Source: GH45 sp046704385 (lineage in GTDB: Bacteria > Bacteroidota > Bacteroidia > Bacteroidales > SZUA-534). From it: 14,736 nt of DNA. Shown in pieces: positions 1 to 8,800 of the stretch. The notes beneath the pieces are model-generated. The model searched no databases. It was not told where the DNA came from and saw only the letters and a list, made by a program, of their open reading frames with translations. The translations under genes and the position numbers were made by a program. Each line of letters starts with the position of its first letter. Position 1 is the stretch's first letter. The DNA lies in the NCBI GenBank assembly GCA_046704385.1, contig JBJKSB010000100.1, forward strand, positions 1-14,736, in the 5' to 3' direction.

Positions 1-1197
1 GCCCAACGATGTTTTACCAACTCCGGGAGGGCCGAACAGGCAGATGATTGGTGATTTTAAATCGCCTTTTAATTTTAAAACAGCCAGATGTTCTAAGATT
101 CGTTCCTTAACTTTTTCAAGACCAAAATGATCACGATCAAGTATCTCAGTAGCCAGTTTCATGTCAAAGCGATCTTCGCTGAATTCATTCCATGGCAGGT
201 CGAGCAAGGTTTGCAGGTAATTAAGCTGTACAGAGTATTCACCGGTTGCAGGATTCAAACGGTTTAATTTATCGGCTTCTTTATCGAATAAATTTCCAAC
301 TTCTTCGTTCCATTTTTTAAGTTTGGCTTTCTCTTTTAATTCCGATATTTCTTTTTCAACAGGATTCCCCCCCAACTCATTCTGGATGGTTTTTATCTGT
401 TGATTTAATAAAAATTCCCGCTGTTGGGCATCCAGCTCCGATTTTACCTTTTTTTGAATATCGTCCTTTAATTCAAGCATCTGAATCTCTTTCGATAAAA
501 ATTCAAGAAGCTTAATGCTACGTTCGAATAAATTCGATTCTTCCAAAAGTTGCTGTTTGGCTCCTACTTTAAGTTCGCTGTTTGCACAGATAAAATTTAT
601 AAGGAAAAAAGGATTATCGATATTTTTTATAGCAAAAACAGCTTCGGATGGAATATTGGGTGAGAGCTTAATAATTTTCATCGAAAGGTCCTTTATAGAA
701 CCTACCAGTGCTTCAAATTCCTCACTTTGATCTTCCTCTGGTGTTACTTCATCCAGGCTGTCAACATAGGCTGTAAAATAAGGTTCTTCGGAAAGAAACT
801 CTTTTACGGCAAATCGTTTCTTACCTTGAATAATAGCTGTGGTTGAGTTGTCGGGCATCTCCAGAATTTTCATTATGGAGGCCACAACTCCATACCGGTT
901 TAAATCTTCTTTTTTGGGTTCTTCAACATTTGGGTCAATCTGTGAAACCGTACCAATGATTTTGTCATTTTTGTAAGCTTCCTTCAATAAACGCATTGAT
1001 TTATCTCGGCCAATGTTTATAGGCATTACTACGCCCGGAAATAAAACCATATTCTTTAACGGCAATATTGGCAGTAGTTCAGGAAATTTAAAATTATCTA
1101 AACCTGATTGATCTTCATCTGAGATTATCGGAAAAAATTCCGCTTCACTTTCCTGGTTTTCGCTTGCAAATATTCTTTCCAGATTAAATTCTTCCAT
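1..1197 (-). CDS. lon: Lon protease (endopeptidase La), N-terminal part, cut by window edge
   Basis: ATP-dependent cytoplasmic serine protease that degrades misfolded and regulatory proteins. The reading frame is open from an ATG at 1197 down to base 1, giving 399 codons with no stop. The translation starts MEEFNLERIF and has the Lon substrate-binding domain beginning near residue 44 (LPILPLKNMVLFPGVVMPI). A long charged helical segment follows around residues 230-300 (DIQKKVKSELDAQQREFLLNQQ), typical of the Lon N-domain/coiled coil. The AAA+ domain then begins, with Walker A GPPGVGKTS at residues 389-397, the last visible residues. The remaining AAA+ module and the Ser-Lys protease domain lie outside the window, so integrity of the whole enzyme cannot be judged. 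It is divergent from hutU. I saw no heat-shock operator or clear promoter in the 215-base gap. Family assignment is firm. Confidence 0.96.
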   Translation of the reverse strand, partial: MEEFNLERIFASENQESEAEFFPIISDEDQSGLDNFKFPELLPILPLKNMVLFPGVVMPINIGRDKSMRLLKEAYKNDKIIGTVSQIDPNVEEPKKEDLNRYGVVASIMKILEMPDNSTTAIIQGKKRFAVKEFLSEEPYFTAYVDSLDEVTPEEDQSEEFEALVGSIKDLSMKIIKLSPNIPSEAVFAIKNIDNPFFLINFICANSELKVGAKQQLLEESNLFERSIKLLEFLSKEIQMLELKDDIQKKVKSELDAQQREFLLNQQIKTIQNELGGNPVEKEISELKEKAKLKKWNEEVGNLFDKEADKLNRLNPATGEYSVQLNYLQTLLDLPWNEFSEDRFDMKLATEILDRDHFGLEKVKERILEHLAVLKLKGDLKSPIICLFGPPGVGKTSLG

Positions 1198-1412
1198 ATA
1201 TTATTATCCTGCTTGCTTTATACGACAACGTGTCAGTAAATGTTATTTTTAAATACGAAGGTACATAATAGTCAAGAGTTGTGCCAATCAAAAATGATAT
1301 ACCCGATAAAATATAATGCTGAGGTTTTTTTTATGTTGTGGAAATAATGGGCTTACTTGGGTATAAGCATTTTGAACCGTAAATTTATGCACTCTGAAAA
1401 TATTATAATATT
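1198..1412. other. lon / hutU divergent intergenic region
   Basis: This 215-base AT-rich spacer lies between two divergently transcribed genes and should carry both promoters. I found no full TAnnTTTG -7 element for either gene. The best hutU candidate is TTG at 1357-1359, a 20-base gap, then TAAATTTA at 1380-1387, which misses the final G. A perfect 14-base palindrome, AATATTATAATATT, occupies 1399-1412 and touches the hutU start codon. No RNA gene or ORF was seen here. Confidence 0.5.
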
Positions 1413-3419
1413 ATGGATACTATAAATTTTAAAAAAGCTATACTTGAGGGAATTCCGGAAATTTTGCCAGAACCTAAGCCCTTTGATACAACAATTAATC
1501 ACGCACCAAAAAGAAAAGATATTTTAACTGATGAGGATAAAAAACTGGCGGTTAAAAATGCCCTCAGGTATTTCAAACCGGAGCATCATGCCGTTCTGGC
1601 CAAAGAATTTTTTGAAGAACTAAATGTATATGGACGGATTTATATGTATCGTTTTCGTCCTGATTATGAGATGAAAGCCAGGCATTTGGATGATTTTCCC
1701 TGTAAATCACGACAGGCAGCAGCCATTATGCTCATGATTAGTAATAATTTGGATTATGCTGTGGCTCAGCATCCGCACGAGCTTATTACCTATGGTGGGA
1801 ATGGAGCCGTTTTTCAAAATTGGGCCCAATACCGGTTAACCATGAAATACCTGGCCGAAATGGCAGATGAGCAAACCCTTGTTATGTATTCTGGCCATCC
1901 CATGGGATTGTATCCTTCGCATAAGGATGCCCCGAGGGTAGTAGTGACCAATGGTATGATGATCCCCAATTACAGCAAACCCGACGACTGGGAACGATTC
2001 AATGCTCTCGGGGTTACACAGTACGGACAAATGACCGCAGGATCGTATATGTACATTGGACCTCAGGGAATTGTACATGGAACTACCATTACAGTTTTAA
2101 ATGCCGGCAGAAAAGTTTCACAGTATGGTGAAGGCCTGGAAGGTAAATTATTTGTTACGGCTGGTTTGGGAGGAATGTCTGGGGCACAGCCAAAAGCCGG
2201 AAATATTGCCGGGGTAATTTCAGTTATCGCCGAAGTAAATCCTAAAGCTACCCATACCAGGCATAGTCAGGGTTGGGTTGACGAGGTGGTTGATAATCTT
2301 GACGCATTGGTGAATCGAATCAGGATAGCTAAAGCGGGAAAAGAAGTGGTTTCTATTGCATACCAGGGTAATATTGTTGATGTTTGGGAAAAGCTGGCAG
2401 TGGAAGATATAAAGGTCGATTTGGGTTCCGATCAAACATCATTGCACAATCCCTGGGCCGGAGGATATTATCCTGTAGGTTTAACCTATGAAGAATCGAA
2501 TAAGATGATGGCTGAAAAACCTGAACTTTTTAAACAAAAGGTGCAGGAATCCTTGCGTCGTCATGTGGCAGCCATAAACAAATGTGTCGCTAAATTTGGC
2601 ACCTATTTTTTCGATTATGGTAATGCATTTTTACTGGAGTCGGGCAGGGCAGGGGCTGATATTTTTAAGGAAGATGGAAAATTCCGGTACCCTTCCTATG
2701 TTCAGGATATTATGGGCCCTATGTGTTTCGATTATGGATTCGGACCCTTCCGCTGGGTTTGCACCTCGAATAACCCGGCTGATCTGGAAAAAACAGACCA
2801 GTTAGCTTGTGATGTACTGGAAAATCTGATGAAAGATGCCCCAAAGGAAATTACGCAGCAAATGGCCGATAATATCCGATGGATTAAAGAAGCCGGGAAA
2901 AATAAACTGGTGGTTGGCTCACAGGCACGTATTCTTTATGCCGATTGTGTGGGAAGGACTAAAATTGCTGAGGCATTTAATAATGCCATACGTGATGGTA
3001 TTATTTCAGCACCCGTGGTTTTAGGCCGTGATCATCACGATGTTTCTGGTACCGATTCTCCTTATCGCGAGACTTCAAATATTTATGACGGTTCACAATT
3101 TACTGCTGATATGGCCATTCAAAATGTGATTGGAGATTCTTTCAGAGGAGCTACCTGGGTATCCATCCATAATGGTGGTGGAGTAGGCTGGGGCGAAGTT
3201 ATTAACGGAGGCTTTGGAATGGTACTCGACGGATCAAATGATGCTGACAGAAGATTAAAACTGATGTTGAACTGGGATGTGAACAATGGTATTTCACGGC
3301 GAAGCTGGGCCCGGAACGAAGGCGCTGTTTTTGCCATTAAAAGGGCAATGGAGGCAAATCCAAATTTAAAAGTGACAATTCCAAATATGGTTGATGATTC
3401 AATTCTGGAAAGTTTGTAG
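1413..3419 (+). CDS. hutU: Urocanate hydratase (urocanase), long form
   Basis: Cytoplasmic NAD+-dependent enzyme (EC 4.2.1.49) that converts urocanate to 4-imidazolone-5-propionate, the second step of histidine degradation. The 668-residue product is the long form of the family; the well-studied proteobacterial enzymes have about 555 residues. Visible family landmarks are YGGNGAVFQNW at 127-137, the glycine-rich NAD+ site GLGGMSGAQPKA at 251-262, and FGPFRWVCTS with Cys450, which corresponds to the conserved active-site cysteine segment. The C-terminal GGGVGWGEV block is also present. The ORF is intact from ATG 1413 to TAG 3419. No hutH, hutI, hutG or ftcD is adjacent, so it is either a stand-alone gene or the pathway genes are dispersed. 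Expression would be from the lon/hutU gap. Identity is firm; the physiological substrate is inferred from the family. Confidence 0.95.
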   Translation: MDTINFKKAILEGIPEILPEPKPFDTTINHAPKRKDILTDEDKKLAVKNALRYFKPEHHAVLAKEFFEELNVYGRIYMYRFRPDYEMKARHLDDFPCKSRQAAAIMLMISNNLDYAVAQHPHELITYGGNGAVFQNWAQYRLTMKYLAEMADEQTLVMYSGHPMGLYPSHKDAPRVVVTNGMMIPNYSKPDDWERFNALGVTQYGQMTAGSYMYIGPQGIVHGTTITVLNAGRKVSQYGEGLEGKLFVTAGLGGMSGAQPKAGNIAGVISVIAEVNPKATHTRHSQGWVDEVVDNLDALVNRIRIAKAGKEVVSIAYQGNIVDVWEKLAVEDIKVDLGSDQTSLHNPWAGGYYPVGLTYEESNKMMAEKPELFKQKVQESLRRHVAAINKCVAKFGTYFFDYGNAFLLESGRAGADIFKEDGKFRYPSYVQDIMGPMCFDYGFGPFRWVCTSNNPADLEKTDQLACDVLENLMKDAPKEITQQMADNIRWIKEAGKNKLVVGSQARILYADCVGRTKIAEAFNNAIRDGIISAPVVLGRDHHDVSGTDSPYRETSNIYDGSQFTADMAIQNVIGDSFRGATWVSIHNGGGVGWGEVINGGFGMVLDGSNDADRRLKLMLNWDVNNGISRRSWARNEGAVFAIKRAMEANPNLKVTIPNMVDDSILESL

Positions 3420-3679
3420 ATTGCGGGCTGAGAGGGGAAAGGTTAAATTAAATGTGACAAAACACGAGTATCTTTTCTGTTAATTGTTATAATCATTCAC
3501 CCTCCTTACTTTTTTATCCTAAATTCACTTATTTGACTCCGGAGGAGTCAGATGTTTATAGAAATTTTAATTTCTATAAACTTGCGACCCGACCGGGGTC
3601 GAATGTAAGTAAAAATTAGAAAAAAGTTAAATTAAAAACAATGTGTATCGTAAGTTTGCAGTCGTAAATCACCAATAAC
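3420..3679. other. Convergent intergenic region between hutU and the thioredoxin-like gene
   Basis: This 260-base region separates two convergent genes and holds no credible ORF. Its main content is the composite palindromic element at 3534-3605, listed separately. I see no classical hairpin-plus-T-tract for either flanking gene. The palindromic element could serve as a bidirectional transcription end, since stable hairpins followed by A/T-rich DNA are present. Confidence 0.6.
3534..3605. repeat. Composite palindromic element, BIME/REP-like (three inverted repeats)
   Basis: Three perfect inverted repeats lie back to back. Hairpin 1 is TGACTCC-GGA-GGAGTCA at 3534-3550 (7-bp stem). The central repeat has 13-base arms, GTTTATAGAAATT at 3554-3566 and its exact complement at 3569-3581, separated by TT. 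Hairpin 2 is CGACCC-GACCG-GGGTCG at 3585-3601 (6-bp stem). Read outside-in from each end, both halves have the same plan: a GC-rich hairpin, three or four bases, then GTTTATAGAAATT. The element is therefore two REP-like units in inverted orientation, the plan of a bacterial interspersed mosaic element. No transposase is present beside it, so it would be a non-autonomous copy. Whether it is repeated elsewhere in the genome cannot be seen here. Confidence 0.7.
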
Positions 3680-4012
3680 CTAATCCTCAAAAATCATGGA
3701 ATAGGGACGTGCCACCAATTCGGCAATTTCCTGGACACCAACGGTGCGCGCTTTTCGGTAGGTTTCTTTTCCCTCAAAAAAAACCAGGATTACCGGGACG
3801 GTAAATATAGAATATTGTCCGGCTAGTTCCGGAAGATTTTCGATATTAACATATACAAGTTTCATTTTTGGGAAATGTTCATTAAAATAGGACACTAATT
3901 TTGGTTTTAAGGTTTTACACACGTTGCATTTTTCATGTGAATAATAAACCAGCATTCCCGTGTTTTCGGCCAGCATTTGTTCAAGTTCTTGTTTTGATTG
4001 AATGGTTATCAC
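3680..4012 (-). CDS. Thioredoxin-family protein with CNVC active site
   Basis: Small cytoplasmic thioredoxin-fold protein, probably a thiol-disulfide oxidoreductase. The 110 residues contain a CxxC motif, Cys29-Asn-Val-Cys32, at the start of the expected active-site helix and followed by Lys-Thr-Leu-Lys-Pro. The cis-proline loop TVPV has Pro73. The order strand-CxxC-helix-strand-cis-Pro-strand fits thioredoxin, but the canonical CGPC is replaced by CNVC, so redox properties may differ. There is no signal peptide or membrane segment. The start is GTG at 4012; an in-frame TAA lies two codons upstream, and the next Met (residue 13) would remove the first strand. It is the last gene of the run porU-porV-ispF, 95 bases after the ispF stop, and could be co-transcribed or have its own promoter. 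The substrate is unknown. Confidence 0.85.
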   Translation of the reverse strand: MITIQSKQELEQMLAENTGMLVYYSHEKCNVCKTLKPKLVSYFNEHFPKMKLVYVNIENLPELAGQYSIFTVPVILVFFEGKETYRKARTVGVQEIAELVARPYSMIFED

Positions 4013-4107
4013 GTTTTACTTTGTTTTAAATTGATAATTTTGTTCAATTAAATACCTAATGGTGAGTATTTTATATTCTTCTTAATTGAAAAAGCAATTG
4101 GAAAATT

Positions 4108-4587
4108 TTAATCTTTATAGATCAGCACTACAGCCATAGCTGAAACGCCTTCTTCACGCCCTTCAAATCCTAATTTTTCAGTGGTGGTGGCTTTAATTGA
4201 AATAACATCAGGGTCTATCCCGGAGGTTTTCGAAAGAATTTCCTGCATCCGGGGAATAAAGTCTTTAATTTTGGGTTGTTGCAAGCTAATAGTAGAATCG
4301 ATATTCCCTATTTTATAGCCCTTTAGTGCAATTATTTCGATGGTTTTTTTCAAGAGTATTTTACTGTCTATACCTTTAAAATCGTCATCATTATCGGGGA
4401 AATGATAGCCGATATCACGCAAATTGGCCGCTCCAAAAAGTGCATCACAGATGGCATGAATCAGGGTATCACCATCGGAATGGCCCACCGAACCGTTGGT
4501 ATGAGGTATAACAATACCGCCCAGCGTTAGGGTATATCCCTCGGCCAGGCGGTGAACATCGTATCCGATACCAATTCGGAAATTCAT
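4108..4587 (-). CDS. ispF: 2-C-methyl-D-erythritol 2,4-cyclodiphosphate synthase
   Basis: Cytoplasmic enzyme (EC 4.6.1.12) of the MEP pathway. It cyclises 4-diphosphocytidyl-methylerythritol 2-phosphate with release of CMP, on the way to isoprenoid precursors. The 159-residue length is normal. The metal-binding residues are visible as Asp10 and His12 in GYDVHRL and His44 in the block GHSDGDTLIHAICDALFGA (35-53). The C-terminal nucleotide-binding signature TTTEKLGFEGREEGVSAMAV runs from 134. The ATG lies only three bases after the porV stop, so translation is probably coupled to porV and the gene belongs to the T9SS operon even though its function is unrelated. Identification is firm. Confidence 0.96.
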   Translation of the reverse strand: MNFRIGIGYDVHRLAEGYTLTLGGIVIPHTNGSVGHSDGDTLIHAICDALFGAANLRDIGYHFPDNDDDFKGIDSKILLKKTIEIIALKGYKIGNIDSTISLQQPKIKDFIPRMQEILSKTSGIDPDVISIKATTTEKLGFEGREEGVSAMAVVLIYKD

Positions 4588-4590
4588 ATT

Positions 4591-5808
4591 TTATTGGTTT
4601 TTAAACCCGTGTAAGTCAAATATTAGTGAAAAACGCCATGTGTTTGATAGCGGACTGTTGTTAAAACTACCTGCAGGAATCAGGTAAGAAAAATCGAGGC
4701 CAAAAACGTTCATTTTTAAACCAACACCGGCTGTAAAATATTTACGGTTTCCTTTGTTTTGGTTCTCATAAAAATATCCGCCTCTTACTGCAAATTGTTT
4801 GGCATACCAGTATTCTATTCCAAATGCATAGCTTATTTCTTCCATTTCTTCACTGAATCCGCGTGGGGCATCATAAAATGATTGTACCATTCCCTGGACG
4901 ATTCCCACGTTGGGATCTTTACCGAGTGCTATATTTTCTGGAAGAGCATCGCCCATTGAAATACTACCATCAGGTAAAGTATCACCACTTTTATAGTAAA
5001 TAGGAGGTGTTGGTACTAAAAGTTTATTTATATCCAGCGCTGCTGATATACTGTTGTAATCATCTAAATCAAGTGAAACAGACCCCCCTAATCTAAGGTT
5101 GGTAGGGATAAAGTTTTTTTCATCTTCGCTATAGCCAAGTTTAGCTCCTATATTTGAAAGATTGAAACCTGCTGCCCAGGTTCCTTTGTAATCAGAAACC
5201 TTTAGAGTATTTGTATAATAGCCGTTAATATCAATGGCAACCGATTTACCGGCCTGAGAATTTTCAACGCTACCTCCTGTAAGGTTTGAATATATGAACC
5301 GGCCTACGATACCAAGCGCGAAATTGTCCGATAATTTCCGGTTATACGATCCATCTAACCCATATTCATTTGGGGAATAATTTGCAATTGGCACGCCATC
5401 ATTATCAGTAAAAGTAATACTACCCATTGAAAAATAACGTAATGCAGCTCCAATGGTTTGATTTTCATCCAACTTGTAATATCCTGATAAATAAGCTAAA
5501 TTCATGTCAGCAACTAGTTTTTTCAACCATGGGGTATAACTTATATCTAAACCCATTGGATTTTCAATAAAAGCCAATGCTGAAGAATTCCAATGTTCAG
5601 AGTATACACTTGGAGATAAAGCTACACCAACATCACCCATAGCGCCTGAACGTGAATCAGGAGCAATCATTAAAAATGGAACTGCAGTGGTTATTGCATT
5701 TAATTCTTGTCCCAGCGTTTGTTTATATTTGTCACTACTCTGTGCAATAGTCTCATTAATTCCCAATATTAAAATACCAAGAATAATAGATAAAATTTTA
5801 TTAATCAT
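4591..5808 (-). CDS. porV: Type IX secretion system outer-membrane channel protein PorV
   Basis: Outer-membrane beta-barrel protein (also called LptO/PG27) that acts as a shuttle. It carries T9SS cargo from the translocon to the PorU sortase and is part of the attachment complex. The 405-residue product begins with a signal peptide (hydrophobic residues 4-17, probable cleavage after Ala22, TIA-Q). The family N-terminal signature follows, with LNAITTAVPFLMIAPDSRSG, GAMGDVGVALSP and HWNSSALAF. The rest alternates beta-strand-like segments and ends in an aromatic C-terminal strand region (WRFSLIFDLHGF). It lies 60 bases downstream of porU on the same strand and three bases upstream of ispF. The porU-porV order is the one known from Porphyromonas and Flavobacterium. 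A TAAATTTG -7-like motif at 5832-5839 could give an extra internal promoter. Confidence 0.94.
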   Translation of the reverse strand: MINKILSIILGILILGINETIAQSSDKYKQTLGQELNAITTAVPFLMIAPDSRSGAMGDVGVALSPSVYSEHWNSSALAFIENPMGLDISYTPWLKKLVADMNLAYLSGYYKLDENQTIGAALRYFSMGSITFTDNDGVPIANYSPNEYGLDGSYNRKLSDNFALGIVGRFIYSNLTGGSVENSQAGKSVAIDINGYYTNTLKVSDYKGTWAAGFNLSNIGAKLGYSEDEKNFIPTNLRLGGSVSLDLDDYNSISAALDINKLLVPTPPIYYKSGDTLPDGSISMGDALPENIALGKDPNVGIVQGMVQSFYDAPRGFSEEMEEISYAFGIEYWYAKQFAVRGGYFYENQNKGNRKYFTAGVGLKMNVFGLDFSYLIPAGSFNNSPLSNTWRFSLIFDLHGFKNQ

Positions 5809-5831
5809 ATTTTAATTTATTTTTTAACACG

Positions 5832-5839
5832 CAAATTTA
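5832..5839 (-). promoter_or_regulatory. Candidate internal promoter -7 element for porV
   Basis: On the minus strand the sequence reads TAAATTTG, an exact match to the Bacteroidota -7 consensus TAnnTTTG. It lies 23 bases before the porV ATG, inside the porU-porV gap. I did not find a good TTG/TTTG -33 element 17-23 bases upstream. In AT-rich DNA such motifs also occur by chance. Confidence 0.3.
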
Positions 5840-5868
5840 GAAATAGAAACTGTTTTTACCCTATTTTA

Positions 5869-8800
5869 TTATTTAAAAATCATTAATTTTGACGATTTGG
5901 TTGTTTTTCTGCCGTCAGCAGTGCTTATTTCAGCACGATAAATATACATGCCCCTTGGGAGTTTTGCACCGACATTGTTGGTTCCATCCCAGCTTATGGG
6001 AGCAATTGTATAACCATTGTTGATATTGGAGCTATAAATATCTCTTACCTTGTTTCCCATAAGGTCATAAATCCTGATAGTAATGTCGAAAACAGTACTG
6101 GCCTGGTTATGATCGAACCGGAATTCAGTTTCATCATAAAAAGGATTTGGATAGTTATACATGTTTTGTATTACCGGGTTGTTACTACTTTGTACGTAAA
6201 ACTCAATAGTGGCCGTGTTATTGTTATTATAAATATCCCATGTTTTAAATTCGATACTATGATAGCCGGGGGTTAAATTGGTGAAAGGATAAGTAACTAT
6301 ACCACTGTTATATTCATCAATATTTCCCTGATAAAAATTGTTTAACATATAAATGTTGTCCTGATTTCCATCGAGAATGGCAGTAATGTTGTGTCCAAAT
6401 CCGATTCCTGTGGTGTTAATGCCTGTATTATCAGTTAAATAGGCTAATAATACCGGATTTTCATTGGTCAGGCCTCCATTAACAAACAGTGTATCGTTCA
6501 TATATAAGTTTATCTCAGGTCCTGAAATGTCATTATCGGCCGATTTTGAATTACCACCTATAATAATATTTTCAGAATAGCCGATGGCCTCCATTGAATC
6601 GAGTACAGCATACATGCTAATTTTGCCTCTGCCGAATTTGTAGTTGATATCTTTGGGCATAATAAATTCAAAGGAGAAAAATCCTTTTTTTATACTGGCT
6701 TTTCCTTTGTAAAGAACTTTATTCTGAACATTAAATTCCATCGGGGCATTGTCCTGGCCAAATGTGTAAAGTGAATCGATTTTATCATATACCGTTATAT
6801 AAAGTATTCCGTCTTTTTCAATAATAACACTATCAGGACTCTCAATAAACCCTTCCACGAGTGCTTTTGACAAAGCATTAATAGTATCACCCGGTTCATA
6901 AGTAAGTACAGTTTGTGATTCATTTTCAGTACTAGCAATTTTCTGCGTTCCTGTGGGTAAAAAATTGCGATTCAGATTACCAATTACTATTTTGTTTTCG
7001 GGTATGGATAGTTTTACCGCAGGATCGCCTAATAATGAGAAGTTTCGATGATTAATTTCTGATGGAGGCCGATTGTTTTTTGCAATTTTAATAATATCCC
7101 CTAAACTTAAATTTCTATTAAAGGCATTATTAAAAATTGACTCATTTAATGCGTTATTGCCTCCCGAAGTTACGACACGGGTTGTGGTAATTGCCGCAAT
7201 TCCACCTCCATTTGGGGTTAATATAAACCATTCGCCTAATGAATAACGTGAATAATCATCATAACGTCCAACTTCACAACTTGCAGTTATAAATAATGAA
7301 AGTTTGTCCCAATTGGTCCAGCTTCTAACATCAGGAATACCAAGAACTTCTTCGTGCGTTAATATCCTGGGGTTACCGTGTCCCACATAATCAATAATTA
7401 ATGAGCCCTGGTCTACTTTTTCGTTAATATCTTTGGTTACATCGGGAACCCTTTGACCCGAAGGAGTGGAGATTTGTTTGTACGCATCAAGATATATCTT
7501 ATTAATATTGTATTCGTTATGATTTTTTCTTACAATATTTTCAGCTATATTGTCGGCTTGTCCCATGTGGAGTGTCCCATCCTTATTGTCACCATCATCT
7601 CCGATAAAGCAGATTTTTGTTTTCCAGTCGCCGAATGATTCTTTGGAATAATAATGCTTTATTTTATTAATCATGAGCTGAGCTTCCACAGTATCTCTAA
7701 CAGGAAACCTTCCAATACCGATGTCAAGCAATCCATAAATCCTGCTTTCGAATCCAAGATTAATTTCTCCTTCACCATCATCTAATAAACCGTAATAGTC
7801 ATCTGAAACATAACTGTCGGTTTCACTAACAGAACTAACACTTTCATAGGTAGGAATAAAATTGCTGTTTTCCGGGCCGGTTGTCCAGTTGTCATACGAT
7901 CCGTCGCCAAATAAAAGAAGGTATTTAGGAATTTCATTTTCAGAGGTTGCCCTATCGTAAAACATTCGCACAAAGTTTCGGATAGCTGTTATATCAGGAG
8001 TTCCCGACGAGAATTCATTGTAAATATATTGGGGCTCGGTAACTATAACCGACAAATGATCTAAAGTCCGATGAAATTCGGCCAGTTCATCAGCCTGGAC
8101 TTTAAAGTCAGGATGTGTAATAATAATCATATCGGCGGGTTTTAAACCATGCAAGTTCTGGTTATTAATTTGGCCCAAATCGTCACCTTTAATAATGGGT
8201 GTAAAATATCCTGAACCATCAAAAACCACAAATTCACGTATGGTATCTTCACTAATGGTATCGGTAACAGATTTAAACGATGTGATGCTGTTCTGTTGGT
8301 TAAGTTTTAATTGAAAAGGTAATTCGGAATTTGTAATATCCCAAACAGTGAGATTTTTCCCTTCATTTTCAATTTCAAAATTGGTTATTTTACCACGTGC
8401 AGCTGTTTTAATATCTCTGAAAGAAAACTGACTACCATCCATTTTTAATTTTTCCCGTGCATTTACACAAATGAAATCAATATAACCCTCCATCACAGAG
8501 CTTGAGCCAATAAAATCGTACTTGATATTCAGATTACTGGCAGGGTTTAAAATTTCAAATTGTCTGGCATACTCATAGGCGTAAACATAGTTTCCATATG
8601 CCGAAATAATATCAATTCTCCCCACTGGTTTACCATCATTGGTTATATTGAAGTAGCAGGTTTGAGAGGCAATTTCCTTTCGACCGGCAATATTGGTATA
8701 GATTTTTGCGGTATCAGAACTCAGAATATCAGGAAAATCAAAACTAAAGGATTCCGAGGTGCCGGGATAAAATTTTTCACCAAACCATGTCCTACCAGAT

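Noticed and set aside
515..730. Plus-strand 71-codon ORF inside lon
   Set aside because: It lies fully antisense to the conserved Lon N-domain and has no recognisable signature or upstream signals.
1836..2435. Two minus-strand ORFs within hutU
   Set aside because: They are antisense shadows of a conserved enzyme, with composition typical of a non-coding frame.
2584..3337. Overlapping small ORFs in other frames of hutU
   Set aside because: They arise from the codon bias of hutU; no family features or separate control signals were seen.
4043..4090. Inverted repeat TTCAATTAA ... TTAATTGAA between ispF and the thioredoxin-like gene
   Set aside because: The 9-base arms are AT-only apart from one pair and separated by 30 bases, so chance is likely.
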